64,000 nucleotides of DNA from Campylobacter showae (GTDB lineage Bacteria > Campylobacterota > Campylobacteria > Campylobacterales > Campylobacteraceae). Under the pieces are notes generated by a model, which saw nothing but the letters and a program-made list of their open reading frames with translations, was not told the DNA's origin and did no database searches. Shown piece by piece: positions 29,148 through 37,802 of the stretch. Position numbers and translations under genes: made by a program. Position 1 is the first letter of the stretch. Each line of letters starts with the position of its first letter. Location of the stretch: positions 1,178,001 to 1,242,000 of the forward strand of contig NZ_UWOK01000001.1 in the NCBI RefSeq assembly GCF_900573985.1. Reading direction: 5' to 3'.

Positions 29148-29962
29148 TGGCAAATTTGACTAGAGTGGGCTTTGTCGGCGATATCGTCGGACGCGCAGGA
29201 CGAAGCGCTGTTATACAAAATTTGCCAAAATTTAAGCGCGAGTTTGAGCTTGACTTTATCGTCGCAAACGCCGAAAATGCAAGCGGCGGCTTTGGCCTAA
29301 CCGCAACAAACGCGCATGAGCTGCTAGAGTGCGGTATCGACGCGATCACGGGCGGCAATCATAGCTTTGATAAAAAAGACGTAGTCGCGTTGATGGACGC
29401 CCTGCCTATCATTCGCCCGTATAATCACTTCACGGGAACTGCGGGGCGCGGCGCGATAAATTTGAGTAAAGAGGGCAAGAGCCTAAGCGTGGTAAATTTG
29501 ATGGGGCACTACGGCTTGCCGCATACGAACAACGCCTTTTTGGAGGCCGAGCGCGCGCTAGAGGAGTGCGAGAGCGAAAATATCCTCATAGACTTTCACG
29601 CCGAGGCCACGAGTGAGAAAAACGCCTTTTTTAGTCTATTTTGCGGGCGAATAGGAGCCATAGCGGGCACTCACACGCACGTTGGCACCGATGATTTGCA
29701 AATAGTTAGCGGCACCGCATACGTGAGCGACGTAGGGCTTAGTGGGGCATTTGACGGCGTCATCGGCATGGATGCTGAAGCGCCGGTGAAGAGCTTTTTA
29801 ACGGGGCTAAAGCACTCGTTTAAGGTAAATGAAAAATGCAGGCGAATCTTTCAAATGGTCGTGTTTGAATTTGACGGCGGGCGCTGCACGGATGCCTTTA
29901 AGGTCCGCGTGATAGACGGAGTTAGCGAGCCTTTGGTGCAGCGAGCGGTTAAATTTATATAA
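29147..29962 (+). CDS. YmdB-type metallophosphoesterase (TIGR00282 family)
   Basis: A 271-residue metallophosphoesterase. I start it at the ATG that overlaps the previous stop (TGATG). Metal-ligand motifs are GFVGDIVGRAGR (about 7-18), ANAENASGGFG, TGGNHSFDKKD, FHAEATSEK and GTHTHVGTDD. The family includes B. subtilis YmdB and Deinococcus DR1281, which hydrolyse 2',3'-cyclic nucleotides. The cellular role in Campylobacter is not established. It closes the long operon that begins at yajC. Confidence 0.9.
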   Translation: MANLTRVGFVGDIVGRAGRSAVIQNLPKFKREFELDFIVANAENASGGFGLTATNAHELLECGIDAITGGNHSFDKKDVVALMDALPIIRPYNHFTGTAGRGAINLSKEGKSLSVVNLMGHYGLPHTNNAFLEAERALEECESENILIDFHAEATSEKNAFFSLFCGRIGAIAGTHTHVGTDDLQIVSGTAYVSDVGLSGAFDGVIGMDAEAPVKSFLTGLKHSFKVNEKCRRIFQMVVFEFDGGRCTDAFKVRVIDGVSEPLVQRAVKFI

Positions 29963-30096
29963 ACGAGCGCAAATTTGAGCCGCACAAGGCTAGCGACGGC
30001 TTTTACTCAAATTTAAGCGCGGCGGCGTTTTGGAGGTAAAATTTGAGCAATAGTCTGGCGTAAAATTTGCTAAAAACAAAGAAAAAAGGAAAAACT

Positions 30097-30765
30097 ATGG
30101 ATAGCACGCAGCTTTTTTTAGCGCTAAAAAACGCGGGCGTAAAGGCTGACGCGGACGGCCCTCTTTGGTGGCCAAATGCGGGCACCTTCGAGGTCGTTGT
30201 GGGTGCCGTTTTGATACAAAATACCAACTGGAAAAATGCGGACAAGGCGCTAAATAATCTAAAAAACGCAAATTTGATGAGCGTTGAGGGCATCGTAAAA
30301 ACTCCCGCGGCCGAGCTAGCCTTGCTCATAAAACCAAGCGGCTTTTACAACACAAAGGCAAAACGCCTAAAAACGCTTTGTGACGCGATTTTTAAAAAAT
30401 TCGGCGATTTTGAAAATTTCAAAGAAAACGTAAGCCGAGAGTGGCTGCTTGGCGTCAAAGGCATCGGCGCAGAGACCTGCGACGCGGTGCTTTGCTACGC
30501 GTGCGGACGCGACGTGATGGTCGTAGATAGTTACGCTTTGCGGATTTTGAGCTTTTTGGGATATGGGTTTGAAAGCTATGAAGAGGCGCAGGAGTGGCTA
30601 GAGGCCGTAGATAGCGAGCAGATTTGCAAAGCATACGGACGCGAGTTAGGCATGAATGAAATTTACGCCAAATTTCACGGCAAGATAGTGGAGTTTTGCA
30701 AGGCGCACTTTAACGGAAAGAGGCTAGACGATGCCGGCGAAGAAATACTAAAATCTATAAAATAG
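30097..30765 (+). CDS. Endonuclease III-like 3-methyladenine DNA glycosylase (MagIII type)
   Basis: A 222-residue HhH-GPD glycosylase. I chose ATG 30097 because AAAGGAAAA precedes it. It is strongly reminiscent of Helicobacter pylori MagIII: WWPNAGTFEVVVGAVLIQNTNW near the start, then KPSGFYNTKAKRL, EWLLGVKGIGAETCDAVLCYAC (helix-hairpin-helix) and MVVDSYALRIL with the catalytic Asp. The Nth-type Fe-S cysteine cluster is absent at the C-terminus (YAKFHGKIVEFCKAHF), as in MagIII. It should excise alkylated purines, starting base-excision repair. It lies 9 bases before the DegT-type aminotransferase gene. Confidence 0.88.
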   Translation: MDSTQLFLALKNAGVKADADGPLWWPNAGTFEVVVGAVLIQNTNWKNADKALNNLKNANLMSVEGIVKTPAAELALLIKPSGFYNTKAKRLKTLCDAIFKKFGDFENFKENVSREWLLGVKGIGAETCDAVLCYACGRDVMVVDSYALRILSFLGYGFESYEEAQEWLEAVDSEQICKAYGRELGMNEIYAKFHGKIVEFCKAHFNGKRLDDAGEEILKSIK

Positions 30766-30773
30766 GAGCAAGG

Positions 30774-31859
30774 ATGAAGATAAATTTTATAAATTTACAA
30801 GCTCAGTATCAAAAATACAAAAACGAAATCGACGAGCAGATCAAAGAGGTGCTAGATAGCTCGGTCTATATCGGCGGCAAGGTCGGCGAGCTGGAGGAAA
30901 ATCTGGCTAAATTTAGCGGCGCAAAGCACGCGATAGCTTGCAGTAGCGGCACGGACGCGCTGCTGTTAGCCTTTATGGCGCTTGATATAAAGCCCGGCGA
31001 CGAGGTCATCACGACGCCTTTTACCTTTATCGCTACGGCCGAGATGATAGCGTTTCTGGGCGCAAAGCCCGTATTTGTCGATATCGACGAGAGGACGTAT
31101 AACATCGATCCAAATTTGATCGAAGCAAAGATCACGCCAAAGACCAAGGCTATCGTGCCGGTGTCGCTTTTTGGGCAGGCGGCGGATATGACGGCGATAA
31201 ATGCCGTTGCGCAAAAGCACGATCTAGTCGTCATCGAGGACGCCGCGCAAAGCTTCGGCGCGAGTCAAAACTGCGTAAAATCCTGCAACCTCTCGCGCAT
31301 CGCTACGACCTCGTTTTTCCCGGCTAAGCCGCTTGGTTGCTACGGCGACGGCGGAGCGATATTTACCGACGACGACGCCCTAAACAAAAAGATACGCATC
31401 CTGCTAAATCACGGCCAGTCCGAGCGCTACATCCACAAATACATCGGTATAAACGGCAGACTCGACGCCATCCAGGCGGGCATTTTAAACGTCAAGCTAA
31501 AATACCTTGACGCCGAAATCGCAAGACGCCAAGAGATCGCGGCGAGATATACTGGCGAACTAAAGGGCGTCGTAGCGCCTTTCGTCGCGGAGGGCAACGT
31601 CTCGGCGTGGGCGCAGTACTGCATCCGCGTAAAAGATAGAGCGAAAATGCTAGAAATCTGCGCGCAAAAAGGCGTGCCGACGGGAGTTTATTACCCCGTG
31701 CCACTGCATTTGCAAGAGGTGTTTAAGGATCTTGGCTATAAGCTTGGGGATTTTGCCGTGAGTGAAGCGGTAGCGCAGGATATAATGGCGCTACCGATGT
31801 CTGCGTTTGTAACCAAAGAGGAGCAAGACTATGTCATCGAGGTTATAAATAATGCTTAA
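30774..31859 (+). CDS. DegT/DnrJ/EryC1 family sugar aminotransferase
   Basis: A 361-residue PLP-dependent aminotransferase that forms amino sugars on nucleotide carriers. The PLP lysine is Lys185 in TTSFFPAKPLGCYGDGGA. Other family motifs are ACSSGTDALLLA (55-66), TPFTFIATAEMI and EDAAQSFGA (155-163). It overlaps the Gfo/Idh gene by 8 bases. The pair recalls WbpE/WbpB-type enzymes that oxidise and aminate the C3 position of UDP-GlcNAc derivatives, and C. jejuni has the same pair at Cj0505c-Cj0504c. No other surface-sugar gene is nearby, so the product is unknown. Confidence 0.9.
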   Translation: MKINFINLQAQYQKYKNEIDEQIKEVLDSSVYIGGKVGELEENLAKFSGAKHAIACSSGTDALLLAFMALDIKPGDEVITTPFTFIATAEMIAFLGAKPVFVDIDERTYNIDPNLIEAKITPKTKAIVPVSLFGQAADMTAINAVAQKHDLVVIEDAAQSFGASQNCVKSCNLSRIATTSFFPAKPLGCYGDGGAIFTDDDALNKKIRILLNHGQSERYIHKYIGINGRLDAIQAGILNVKLKYLDAEIARRQEIAARYTGELKGVVAPFVAEGNVSAWAQYCIRVKDRAKMLEICAQKGVPTGVYYPVPLHLQEVFKDLGYKLGDFAVSEAVAQDIMALPMSAFVTKEEQDYVIEVINNA

Positions 31860-32745
31860 ATTTGCGCTCATAGGTCTTGGCGTCATGGGCAAAAACCACT
31901 ACCGCGCGCTACAAAACGTCGCTGGCGTGCAGATAGCCGCTCTTTGCGATCCGTTTTGCAAGGAAAATTTCGCGCAAAAAATTTACTTGGGTCTTGACGA
32001 GATGCTAGAGAGCGAAAATTTAGACGCCGCCGTCATCGCTACGCCGACCTCGCTACATAAAGAAGCGGCGCTAAAATGCATGCAAAAGGGGCTAAATTTG
32101 CTCATCGAAAAGCCCGTTTGCGCAAATGCCGCAGACGCTCAAATTTTACTTGACGAAGCGCAAAAGCGAAATCTAAAGGTAGTCGTCGGGCACGTCGAGC
32201 GCTTTAATCCAGCGATCGCGGCTCTAAAAAAAGAGCTTGAAAACGAGGAAATTTACAGCGTGCAAATAACTAGAAACGCGCCATTTCCACAGCGTATCGC
32301 AGACGTTGGGATACTGGCTGATCTAGCCGTGCACGATATAGATCTCATTAGGTTTTTAAGCGGCAAAGAGATAAAAAGAGCCGATATAAAATGCTCGCGC
32401 AAAATCCACGCCAAATTTGAAGACAACGCGGTTTTGTCGTTTGAGATTGAGGGCGAGATAACGGCTCTCATCGCCACTAGCTGGCTCGCGCATAGACGCA
32501 AAAGAACGGTCGAGGTTGCGTGCAAAGGGGCGGTTTACGAGGCTGATTTGCTAAATCAGAGTCTTATTAAATTTAGCGAATTTGGCGCGAGCGCGTGCAA
32601 AATGCAAAATATATTCGTCAAAAGAACCGATCCGCTAACAAGCGAGCTGGAGGACTTCGTGCGCCTACTAGGCAGCGGGCAAAGCTCGGGCGCTAGCATA
32701 AAGGACAGCCTAAAAACGCTAAAAATTATAGAGAACGCGAGCTAA
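31852..32745 (+). CDS. Gfo/Idh/MocA family NAD-dependent oxidoreductase
   Basis: A 297-residue oxidoreductase. The Rossmann motif GLGVMGKNH is at residues 8-16 and the catalytic EKP triad at 86-88. GHVERFNPA and the ADLAVHDIDLIRFLSG segment match sugar dehydrogenases of the WlbA/WbpB group. It probably oxidises a nucleotide sugar at C3 to give the keto substrate of the upstream aminotransferase, with which it overlaps. The exact sugar is not readable. The gene ends about 95 bases before cysK. Confidence 0.9.
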   Translation: MLKFALIGLGVMGKNHYRALQNVAGVQIAALCDPFCKENFAQKIYLGLDEMLESENLDAAVIATPTSLHKEAALKCMQKGLNLLIEKPVCANAADAQILLDEAQKRNLKVVVGHVERFNPAIAALKKELENEEIYSVQITRNAPFPQRIADVGILADLAVHDIDLIRFLSGKEIKRADIKCSRKIHAKFEDNAVLSFEIEGEITALIATSWLAHRRKRTVEVACKGAVYEADLLNQSLIKFSEFGASACKMQNIFVKRTDPLTSELEDFVRLLGSGQSSGASIKDSLKTLKIIENAS

Positions 32746-32806
32746 ATTTTAAGCTGAATTATAAAAGAAAATTTATTTTTTTATTTATATTTATAGAAAA
32801 AGAAGT

Positions 32807-32812
32807 TATTAT
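32807..32812 (+). promoter_or_regulatory. Candidate -10 box of cysK
   Basis: TATTAT is 28 bases upstream of the cysK start, after a long T-rich tract at 32770-32795 of the kind that precedes Campylobacter -10 boxes. AAAAGGAGT is the ribosome-binding site. Confidence 0.4.
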
Positions 32813-32839
32813 TACACGATTTTTTCAAAAGGAGTCTAA

Positions 32840-33751
32840 ATGATATATGAAAACATCGTCCAAACCATCGGTAAAACCCCGATCGTAAGGATAAACAGCG
32901 TGCACGAAGAGGGCATGGCTGAAATTTATGCAAAGCTTGAGTTTTTTAACCCGGGCGGCTCGGTAAAAGATAGAATCGCTGCAAATATGATCCTAGGCAT
33001 GCAAAAAGAGGGCGCGCTAAAAAAAGGCGACGTCATCGTGGAGCCAACTAGCGGCAACACCGGCATAGGCGCGGCTATGGTCAGTGCGGCGCTAGGATAC
33101 AAGGTCGTGCTAGTGATGCCAGAAACCATGAGTATAGAAAGACGCAAGCTGCAAAAGGCTTACGGCGCGGAGCTCGTGCTAACCGAGGGCGCAAAGGGCA
33201 TGAAGGGCGCGATCGAAAAAGCGACCGAGCTCGTGCGTGAAAAAGGCTACGTAATGCTAAGCCAGTTTGAAAATAAATTTAACCCACAGGCTCACGAGCT
33301 AACGACTGCAAAAGAGATCATGGATGATTTTGAAGAGCTTGACGCGTTTGTAGCCGGCGTAGGCACTGGCGGCACGCTAAGTGGCACGGCTAGAGCGCTA
33401 AAAGCAAACGGCTATAAGACTAAAATCGTCGCCGTCGAGCCAAACGACTCTGCCGTGATCTCCGGCGAAAAACCGGGTCCGCATAAGATCCAAGGCATAG
33501 GAGCGGGCTTTATCCCGGCTACGCTCGAGACCGCCTATATCGACGAGATAGAGCGCGTAGATAACGATGAGGCCTTTGAGACGGCTAGAAAGCTGGCTAA
33601 AGATGAAGGTATCCTGCTGGGTATCTCGGGCGGCGCGGCTCTGGCGGCTGCGGTGAAGGTCGCAAAGAGACTAGGTAAGGGCAAAAAGGTGCTTTTCATA
33701 GCTCCTGATAACGGCGAGAGGTATCTTAGTACCCCGCTTTACGAGGCGTGA
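32840..33751 (+). CDS. cysK: Cysteine synthase A
   Basis: A complete 303-residue O-acetylserine sulfhydrylase. The PLP lysine is Lys43 in [10 protein letters not shown], the phosphate-binding motif is TSGNTGIG (about 69-76), and [13 protein letters not shown] is near residue 175. It makes cysteine from O-acetylserine and sulfide. It lies directly before the serine acetyltransferase gene with only one base between them, so both steps of cysteine synthesis are in one operon. Confidence 0.97.
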   Translation: MIYENIVQTIGKTPIVRINSVHEEGMAEIYAKLEFFNPGGSVKDRIAANMILGMQKEGALKKGDVIVEPTSGNTGIGAAMVSAALGYKVVLVMPETMSIERRKLQKAYGAELVLTEGAKGMKGAIEKATELVREKGYVMLSQFENKFNPQAHELTTAKEIMDDFEELDAFVAGVGTGGTLSGTARALKANGYKTKIVAVEPNDSAVISGEKPGPHKIQGIGAGFIPATLETAYIDEIERVDNDEAFETARKLAKDEGILLGISGGAALAAAVKVAKRLGKGKKVLFIAPDNGERYLSTPLYEA

Positions 33752-33752
33752 T

Positions 33753-34298
33753 TTGGGACTGATAGCTGAGCTAAACGAACTAGTCGCGACCGTACGCGAA
33801 AAGGACCCGTCGGTAGCCTCGTGCTGCTACGGGGCGATCCTCGTAAACACTCCTGGCATCCATGCCGTCTTTTTTCATAGATTCGCGCACTTTTTGCATG
33901 TTAAAAATTGGCGATTTACGGCGCGCTTCGTCTCGCAGATGTCTCGCTTTTTAACGGGCATCGAGATACATCCGGGCGCCAAGATCGGCAGGCGGCTTTT
34001 TATCGATCACGGCATGGGCGTGGTTATCGGCGAGACGGCCGAGGTGGGCGATGACGTGCTGATCTATCATCAAGTAACCCTGGGCGGTACGGGCAAAGAG
34101 TGCTGCAAGCGCCACCCGACCGTAAAAAACGGCGTCACGATAGCAGCCGGCGCAAAGGTGCTGGGAAATATCCTAATCGGCGAAAACGTAAAAATAGGCG
34201 CGAACTCGGTCGTGCTAAAAGACGTGCCCGATAATGCTACGGTCGTAGGAATTCCTGCTAGGATCGTGCGGATAAACGGAGAACGAGTCGGCGAGTAG
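33753..34298 (+). CDS. cysE: Serine O-acetyltransferase
   Basis: A 181-residue serine acetyltransferase of the short type. No ATG is suitable; the TTG one base after the cysK stop gives a complete N-terminal domain ([11 protein letters not shown]). The C-terminal half is a left-handed hexapeptide helix with [33 protein letters not shown], where the Asp-His pair is catalytic, and [20 protein letters not shown]. It makes O-acetylserine for CysK. It lacks the long N-terminal helical domain of E. coli CysE (273 residues), as in H. pylori and C. jejuni. Confidence 0.93.
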   Translation: MGLIAELNELVATVREKDPSVASCCYGAILVNTPGIHAVFFHRFAHFLHVKNWRFTARFVSQMSRFLTGIEIHPGAKIGRRLFIDHGMGVVIGETAEVGDDVLIYHQVTLGGTGKECCKRHPTVKNGVTIAAGAKVLGNILIGENVKIGANSVVLKDVPDNATVVGIPARIVRINGERVGE

Positions 34299-34421
34299 GT
34301 CAAATTTACGCCGGCTCAAACTTTTTTATTTCATCAAATTTTAAAATTTAAATAAACGGCGAGATTTAAATTCGGCAAATTTAATTTGGGCAGTAGAATT
34401 TGCAGCAAATTTGAGCCAAAT

Positions 34422-35357
34422 TTACTCCTCAAATATCGGAAGTTTCGGCTCTTTTGCTTTTTGTGTTTTACTGCCGATGTTTAAATTTTGCGCATCATTC
34501 GCGGCGCTCAAATTTTTATTATCGTCAAATTTATCAGCCTGCACAGCGTCGTCAAATTTGACCGGCTCGCCGGCTTCGTTCGTCGTGATCTTGAGTCGTT
34601 TCATCGTCTTGGCTGATTTGCTAAACTCTATTAGATCCTCGGTTGTTTTTACTTCGCTCGGGAGCTTTTGCAGTGAGTGTTTAAATATTTCAGCCGCCGC
34701 GATAGCGTCGCTTAGGGCTCTATGATGGGTATTGTCGATGCCTAAAAGTTCTTTTAGCGTTCCTAGACCGTATTTTGGCGAGGCGATAGTGCGGCGGGCT
34801 AGGTCGATCGTGCAGAGTTTGCGGTTTAGTAGCTCTCCGTATCCTAGCGCCTCCAGCGTCGCGCTGATAAAGCCGTAGTCAAAGCGGACGTTGTGTGCTA
34901 CGAAAACGCTCTGACCCAAAAAGACTTTAAACTGCTCCATGACAAAGGCAAGGCTTGGCGCGTTTTTTAGGTGCTCTGCGGTGATTCCCGTTAGTTCGCT
35001 GATATTTTCCGGGACGTACGGCGCATACACGAATGTTTCAAATTTGCCGATTATTTCGCCATTTTGTAGCTTTAGTGCGCCGATTTCTATGATCTGGCCG
35101 CTATTTATGCCGCCGCTAGTTTCTATATCCACGACGCAAAAAATTTGATCTTTTATCTCATTGCGCCGCGTTTTTAGCTCGATTTGGTTTTTTGCGGTGC
35201 GGGTTATATCAAGCCCCAGCGCGCGCCACATCTGCACGTCGCGAACATCAAAAAGCTCGGCATATTCGTCCATTTGCTTGGTTGCGGCGACGAAGTCCGC
35301 GTAGGGCACGTTTCGCTTGGCGATGACGGCTAGTAAATTTTCAAAATCTTGGTTCAA
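34422..35357 (-). CDS. dnaQ: DNA polymerase III epsilon-type 3'-5' exonuclease
   Basis: A DnaQ-family DEDDh exonuclease. I start it at the TTG that overlaps the rpe stop (TTGA), giving 311 residues; a longer reading would run 145 bases into rpe with a spurious arginine-rich leader. Exo I is VVDIETSG (Asp77, Glu79), Exo II FVAHNVRFDYGF and Exo III HRALSDAIAA. The N-terminal 70 residues are an extension seen in Campylobacter DnaQ. The C-terminal 70 residues are polar and probably disordered. It should proofread for the replicative polymerase or act in repair. Confidence 0.9.
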   Translation of the reverse strand: MNQDFENLLAVIAKRNVPYADFVAATKQMDEYAELFDVRDVQMWRALGLDITRTAKNQIELKTRRNEIKDQIFCVVDIETSGGINSGQIIEIGALKLQNGEIIGKFETFVYAPYVPENISELTGITAEHLKNAPSLAFVMEQFKVFLGQSVFVAHNVRFDYGFISATLEALGYGELLNRKLCTIDLARRTIASPKYGLGTLKELLGIDNTHHRALSDAIAAAEIFKHSLQKLPSEVKTTEDLIEFSKSAKTMKRLKITTNEAGEPVKFDDAVQADKFDDNKNLSAANDAQNLNIGSKTQKAKEPKLPIFEE

Positions 35358-36001
35358 AACTCGAGCTTTAGCGAGCGGATAGAGTGCTCGTATGAATTTG
35401 ACGAAAATATATAACTGCCCGCCACGACGATATCCACGCCCGCTTCGTCTAGCTGCGCGACGTTTAGTCCTGTCACGCCTCCGTCGACTTCGATCATGCA
35501 TTTGGCGTTTTTGCGCTCGATCATTTCGCGTAAGCTACGGGCTTTTTCGAGTACCGAAGGGATAAATTTTTGACCGCCAAATCCCGGATTTACGCTCATT
35601 AGCAGCACCATATCGACCTCATTTACGATGTGCTCGATCGCTGTGACCGGCGTGTGCGGGTTTAGCACGATAGCGGGTCCTACGCCGTGGCTTCGGATGT
35701 GATCGATTAAGCGTAGCGGATGCTTTTCCTCCTCGATGTGAAAGCTTAAAAATTTAGGCTTCAGAGGCAAAAAAAGATCGGCGAAAAAGGTGTTGTTTTG
35801 AACCATCAGATGTATATCTAGCGGCTTTGTAGCAGCCTTGGCTACGGCGTTTACGACGACGGGGCCGATGGTTAAATTTGGCACGAAATGCCCGTCCATC
35901 ACGTCAACATGTACAAGATCGGCTCCGGCTTCGCAGATGGCCTCGATCTCAGCCCTTAAATTTCCAAAATCCGCCGATAAAATACTCGGTGCTACATACA
36001 T
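35354..36001 (-). CDS. rpe: Ribulose-phosphate 3-epimerase
   Basis: A complete 215-residue TIM-barrel epimerase that interconverts ribulose 5-phosphate and xylulose 5-phosphate. Motifs are APSILSADFGNL (3-14), VHVDVMDGHFVPN (about 33-45), LMSVNPGFGGQKF (about 137-149) and EVDGGVTGLN (about 171-180), which carry the metal and catalytic residues. It is followed by dnaQ with a 4-base overlap and preceded by the STAS/CheX-type gene 11 bases upstream. Confidence 0.97.
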   Translation of the reverse strand: MYVAPSILSADFGNLRAEIEAICEAGADLVHVDVMDGHFVPNLTIGPVVVNAVAKAATKPLDIHLMVQNNTFFADLFLPLKPKFLSFHIEEEKHPLRLIDHIRSHGVGPAIVLNPHTPVTAIEHIVNEVDMVLLMSVNPGFGGQKFIPSVLEKARSLREMIERKNAKCMIEVDGGVTGLNVAQLDEAGVDIVVAGSYIFSSNSYEHSIRSLKLEF

Positions 36002-36012
36002 TTTAGTGTCCT

Positions 36013-37371
36013 TTATTTGCTTAGAAAAAATATCGCGTCCATGCCGTCTATATCGAGTCGTACGAGGGCGCCTTTGTTTTTTTTGTCTTCCTCTTTGATC
36101 TCTTCAAAAACATGCGGCAAGGTGAAATTCGCCTCTATCTTTCGGCTCTTTAGCCATGCCTCAATGCGGTCTGAGATGACGCTAAGCAGGTCTGCATATG
36201 CTTCGGTTATGCTTGCTTCACCGCCTTCTTGGAGTAAAATTTTGCAGATACTACTAACGGCGTTTTTTTCGACGCAGAGGATAAATTTGGCGTTCATCTC
36301 GCCGTAAAACGCTACCGAGCCCATGCAAAATTTCTCCTCGTCGCAACTAAAATTTGTTACTTCGGTGCTATTACGAGAAATAGGTAAATTTGATAAAGAG
36401 GCTAGCGTGTCCATCACTACTTTTAAGATATCCGGTAAAAGATCTATTAATTCTTTTGTTATATTTTTAGGTTTTTCGTCTTCTATGCTACCGCCGCCTT
36501 CTATTGTCGCGTCGTCATTGAAAAAATCCTGGATCGTATCGTAAAGTAGTATCCCGCAGTCCTCTAAATCATGAAGTAGCGCTTTTGAGACGTTAGGCTT
36601 TTTTAGTCCGCACATAGCTATGGTTGCACCGCTATCGGCACACTCCATCGCGAGTTTTGCCAAAAACGACACGCCGTGAATATTTATAAAACTTGATTTT
36701 TTCATATCAAAAACAAAAAATTTAAAGCCGATTTTTAGCGATTGCAGGAAACTTTTATAAGCGAATTTGTCTGCAAATTCCGAGTCTATAAAGCCGTTTA
36801 TCTCGTAAACCACTACGTTTTCTTTAAGGGTAGTGGATAATTCTTTTTTATTTGATTTGATGTCGGTCAGGCGGATGGCGCACTCAAAATCTTTATGTAA
36901 ACGATTAAATTCTTCCTCGTCTTTTGCGATAGTCGGTTTGTATCCGCGCCCCGATAATGTTAGCGCAATCTGGCGCTTTTGCTCGATATCGGCATTAAAA
37001 ACTATGATTTGTTTATTTTCAGATTCAAATGCTCCCCAAAAAAGCAGAGCGACGTTTAGCGTCTCGAAAAAAGATAAATTTAAAACGTCTTTAGACATTC
37101 TTTTGAGCGCTTTAAATTTTATCTCATTGTAGTCGCAAAAGCCTATATCGGCGTCATTTTCCTTTGTTATTCTTGAGACGGATTCAAGGATTAGATTAAA
37201 GCCTACCTTGTTAAAATAAACGGTATTTTTAAGCGATATTAGGATATGACGCGGAGCTTTTTGGCGTAGATATTTTATATTTGCGTCGCTGATTTCGTAT
37301 TTATCGATATCGCCGTCTAAAAAGCCGGAAGGATAAAATATAGCTACGTCGTCTTTAAAATCTAATCTCAT
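36013..37371 (-). CDS. STAS-repeat protein with CheX-like C-terminal domain
   Basis: A 452-residue soluble protein without a name that I know. Residues about 1-110 and 185-285 each read as a STAS-type fold (e.g. LISLKNTVYFNKVGFNLILESV; FVFDMKKSSFINIHGVSFLAKL). Between them is a short segment (KQIIVFNADIEQKRQIALTL) like the start of a receiver domain but without phosphorylatable aspartates. Residues about 305-452 resemble CheX/FliY-type domains (GSVAFYGEMNAKFILCVEKN; EAYADLLSVISDRIEAWL). An N..N or E..N phosphatase pair is not clear. It precedes rpe on the same strand. Confidence 0.7.
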   Translation of the reverse strand: MRLDFKDDVAIFYPSGFLDGDIDKYEISDANIKYLRQKAPRHILISLKNTVYFNKVGFNLILESVSRITKENDADIGFCDYNEIKFKALKRMSKDVLNLSFFETLNVALLFWGAFESENKQIIVFNADIEQKRQIALTLSGRGYKPTIAKDEEEFNRLHKDFECAIRLTDIKSNKKELSTTLKENVVVYEINGFIDSEFADKFAYKSFLQSLKIGFKFFVFDMKKSSFINIHGVSFLAKLAMECADSGATIAMCGLKKPNVSKALLHDLEDCGILLYDTIQDFFNDDATIEGGGSIEDEKPKNITKELIDLLPDILKVVMDTLASLSNLPISRNSTEVTNFSCDEEKFCMGSVAFYGEMNAKFILCVEKNAVSSICKILLQEGGEASITEAYADLLSVISDRIEAWLKSRKIEANFTLPHVFEEIKEEDKKNKGALVRLDIDGMDAIFFLSK

Positions 37372-37545
37372 AAGATAAAAGAATTTCCTAAAAAAATGAT
37401 ATTTTTTACGTAAATCGAGCCGGTAATTTTTTAAAATTTAACCGTGTTTAAATTTTGTTATTTTAGCTTTTTTATCCATAAATTCAGTTTAAAAACTAAC
37501 GCGTTTGTAAAAGCGGCTTTAAGCTTTTATTTTGTTTATTTTGGA

Positions 37546-37551
37546 TAAAAT
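37546..37551 (+). promoter_or_regulatory. Candidate -10 box of rpmB
   Basis: TAAAAT within TTGGATAAAATC lies 33 bases upstream of the rpmB ATG, with a T-rich run before it and TTTAAGGAAAC as ribosome-binding site. Confidence 0.4.
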
Positions 37552-37583
37552 CAGCAGAAATTTTTATTTTTAAGGAAACAAAT

Positions 37584-37775
37584 ATGTCAAGAGTATGCGC
37601 AATAACAGGCAAAGGTCCGATGGTAGGCAACAATGTCAGCCACGCGAAAAATAGAACGAAAAGAAGGTTTTTGCCAAACCTAAGAACCATCCGCGTTACG
37701 CTAGAGGACGGCACTACGAGAAAGATCAAAGTAGCTGCTTCTACGCTAAGAACAATGAGAAAACAGTCACGCTAA
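37584..37775 (+). CDS. rpmB: 50S ribosomal protein L28
   Basis: A 63-residue L28 beginning [33 protein letters not shown] in the usual pattern; I give no longer stretch. It is basic and of normal length. The zinc-type cysteines of some L28 paralogues are reduced to Cys5 only. It is followed after 27 bases by the channel-type gene, as in other Campylobacter. Confidence 0.96.
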   Translation: MSRVCAITGKGPMVGNNVSHAKNRTKRRFLPNLRTIRVTLEDGTTRKIKVAASTLRTMRKQSR

Positions 37776-37802
37776 ATTTACCGCAAATTTGAGGAGTTGT
37801 CT

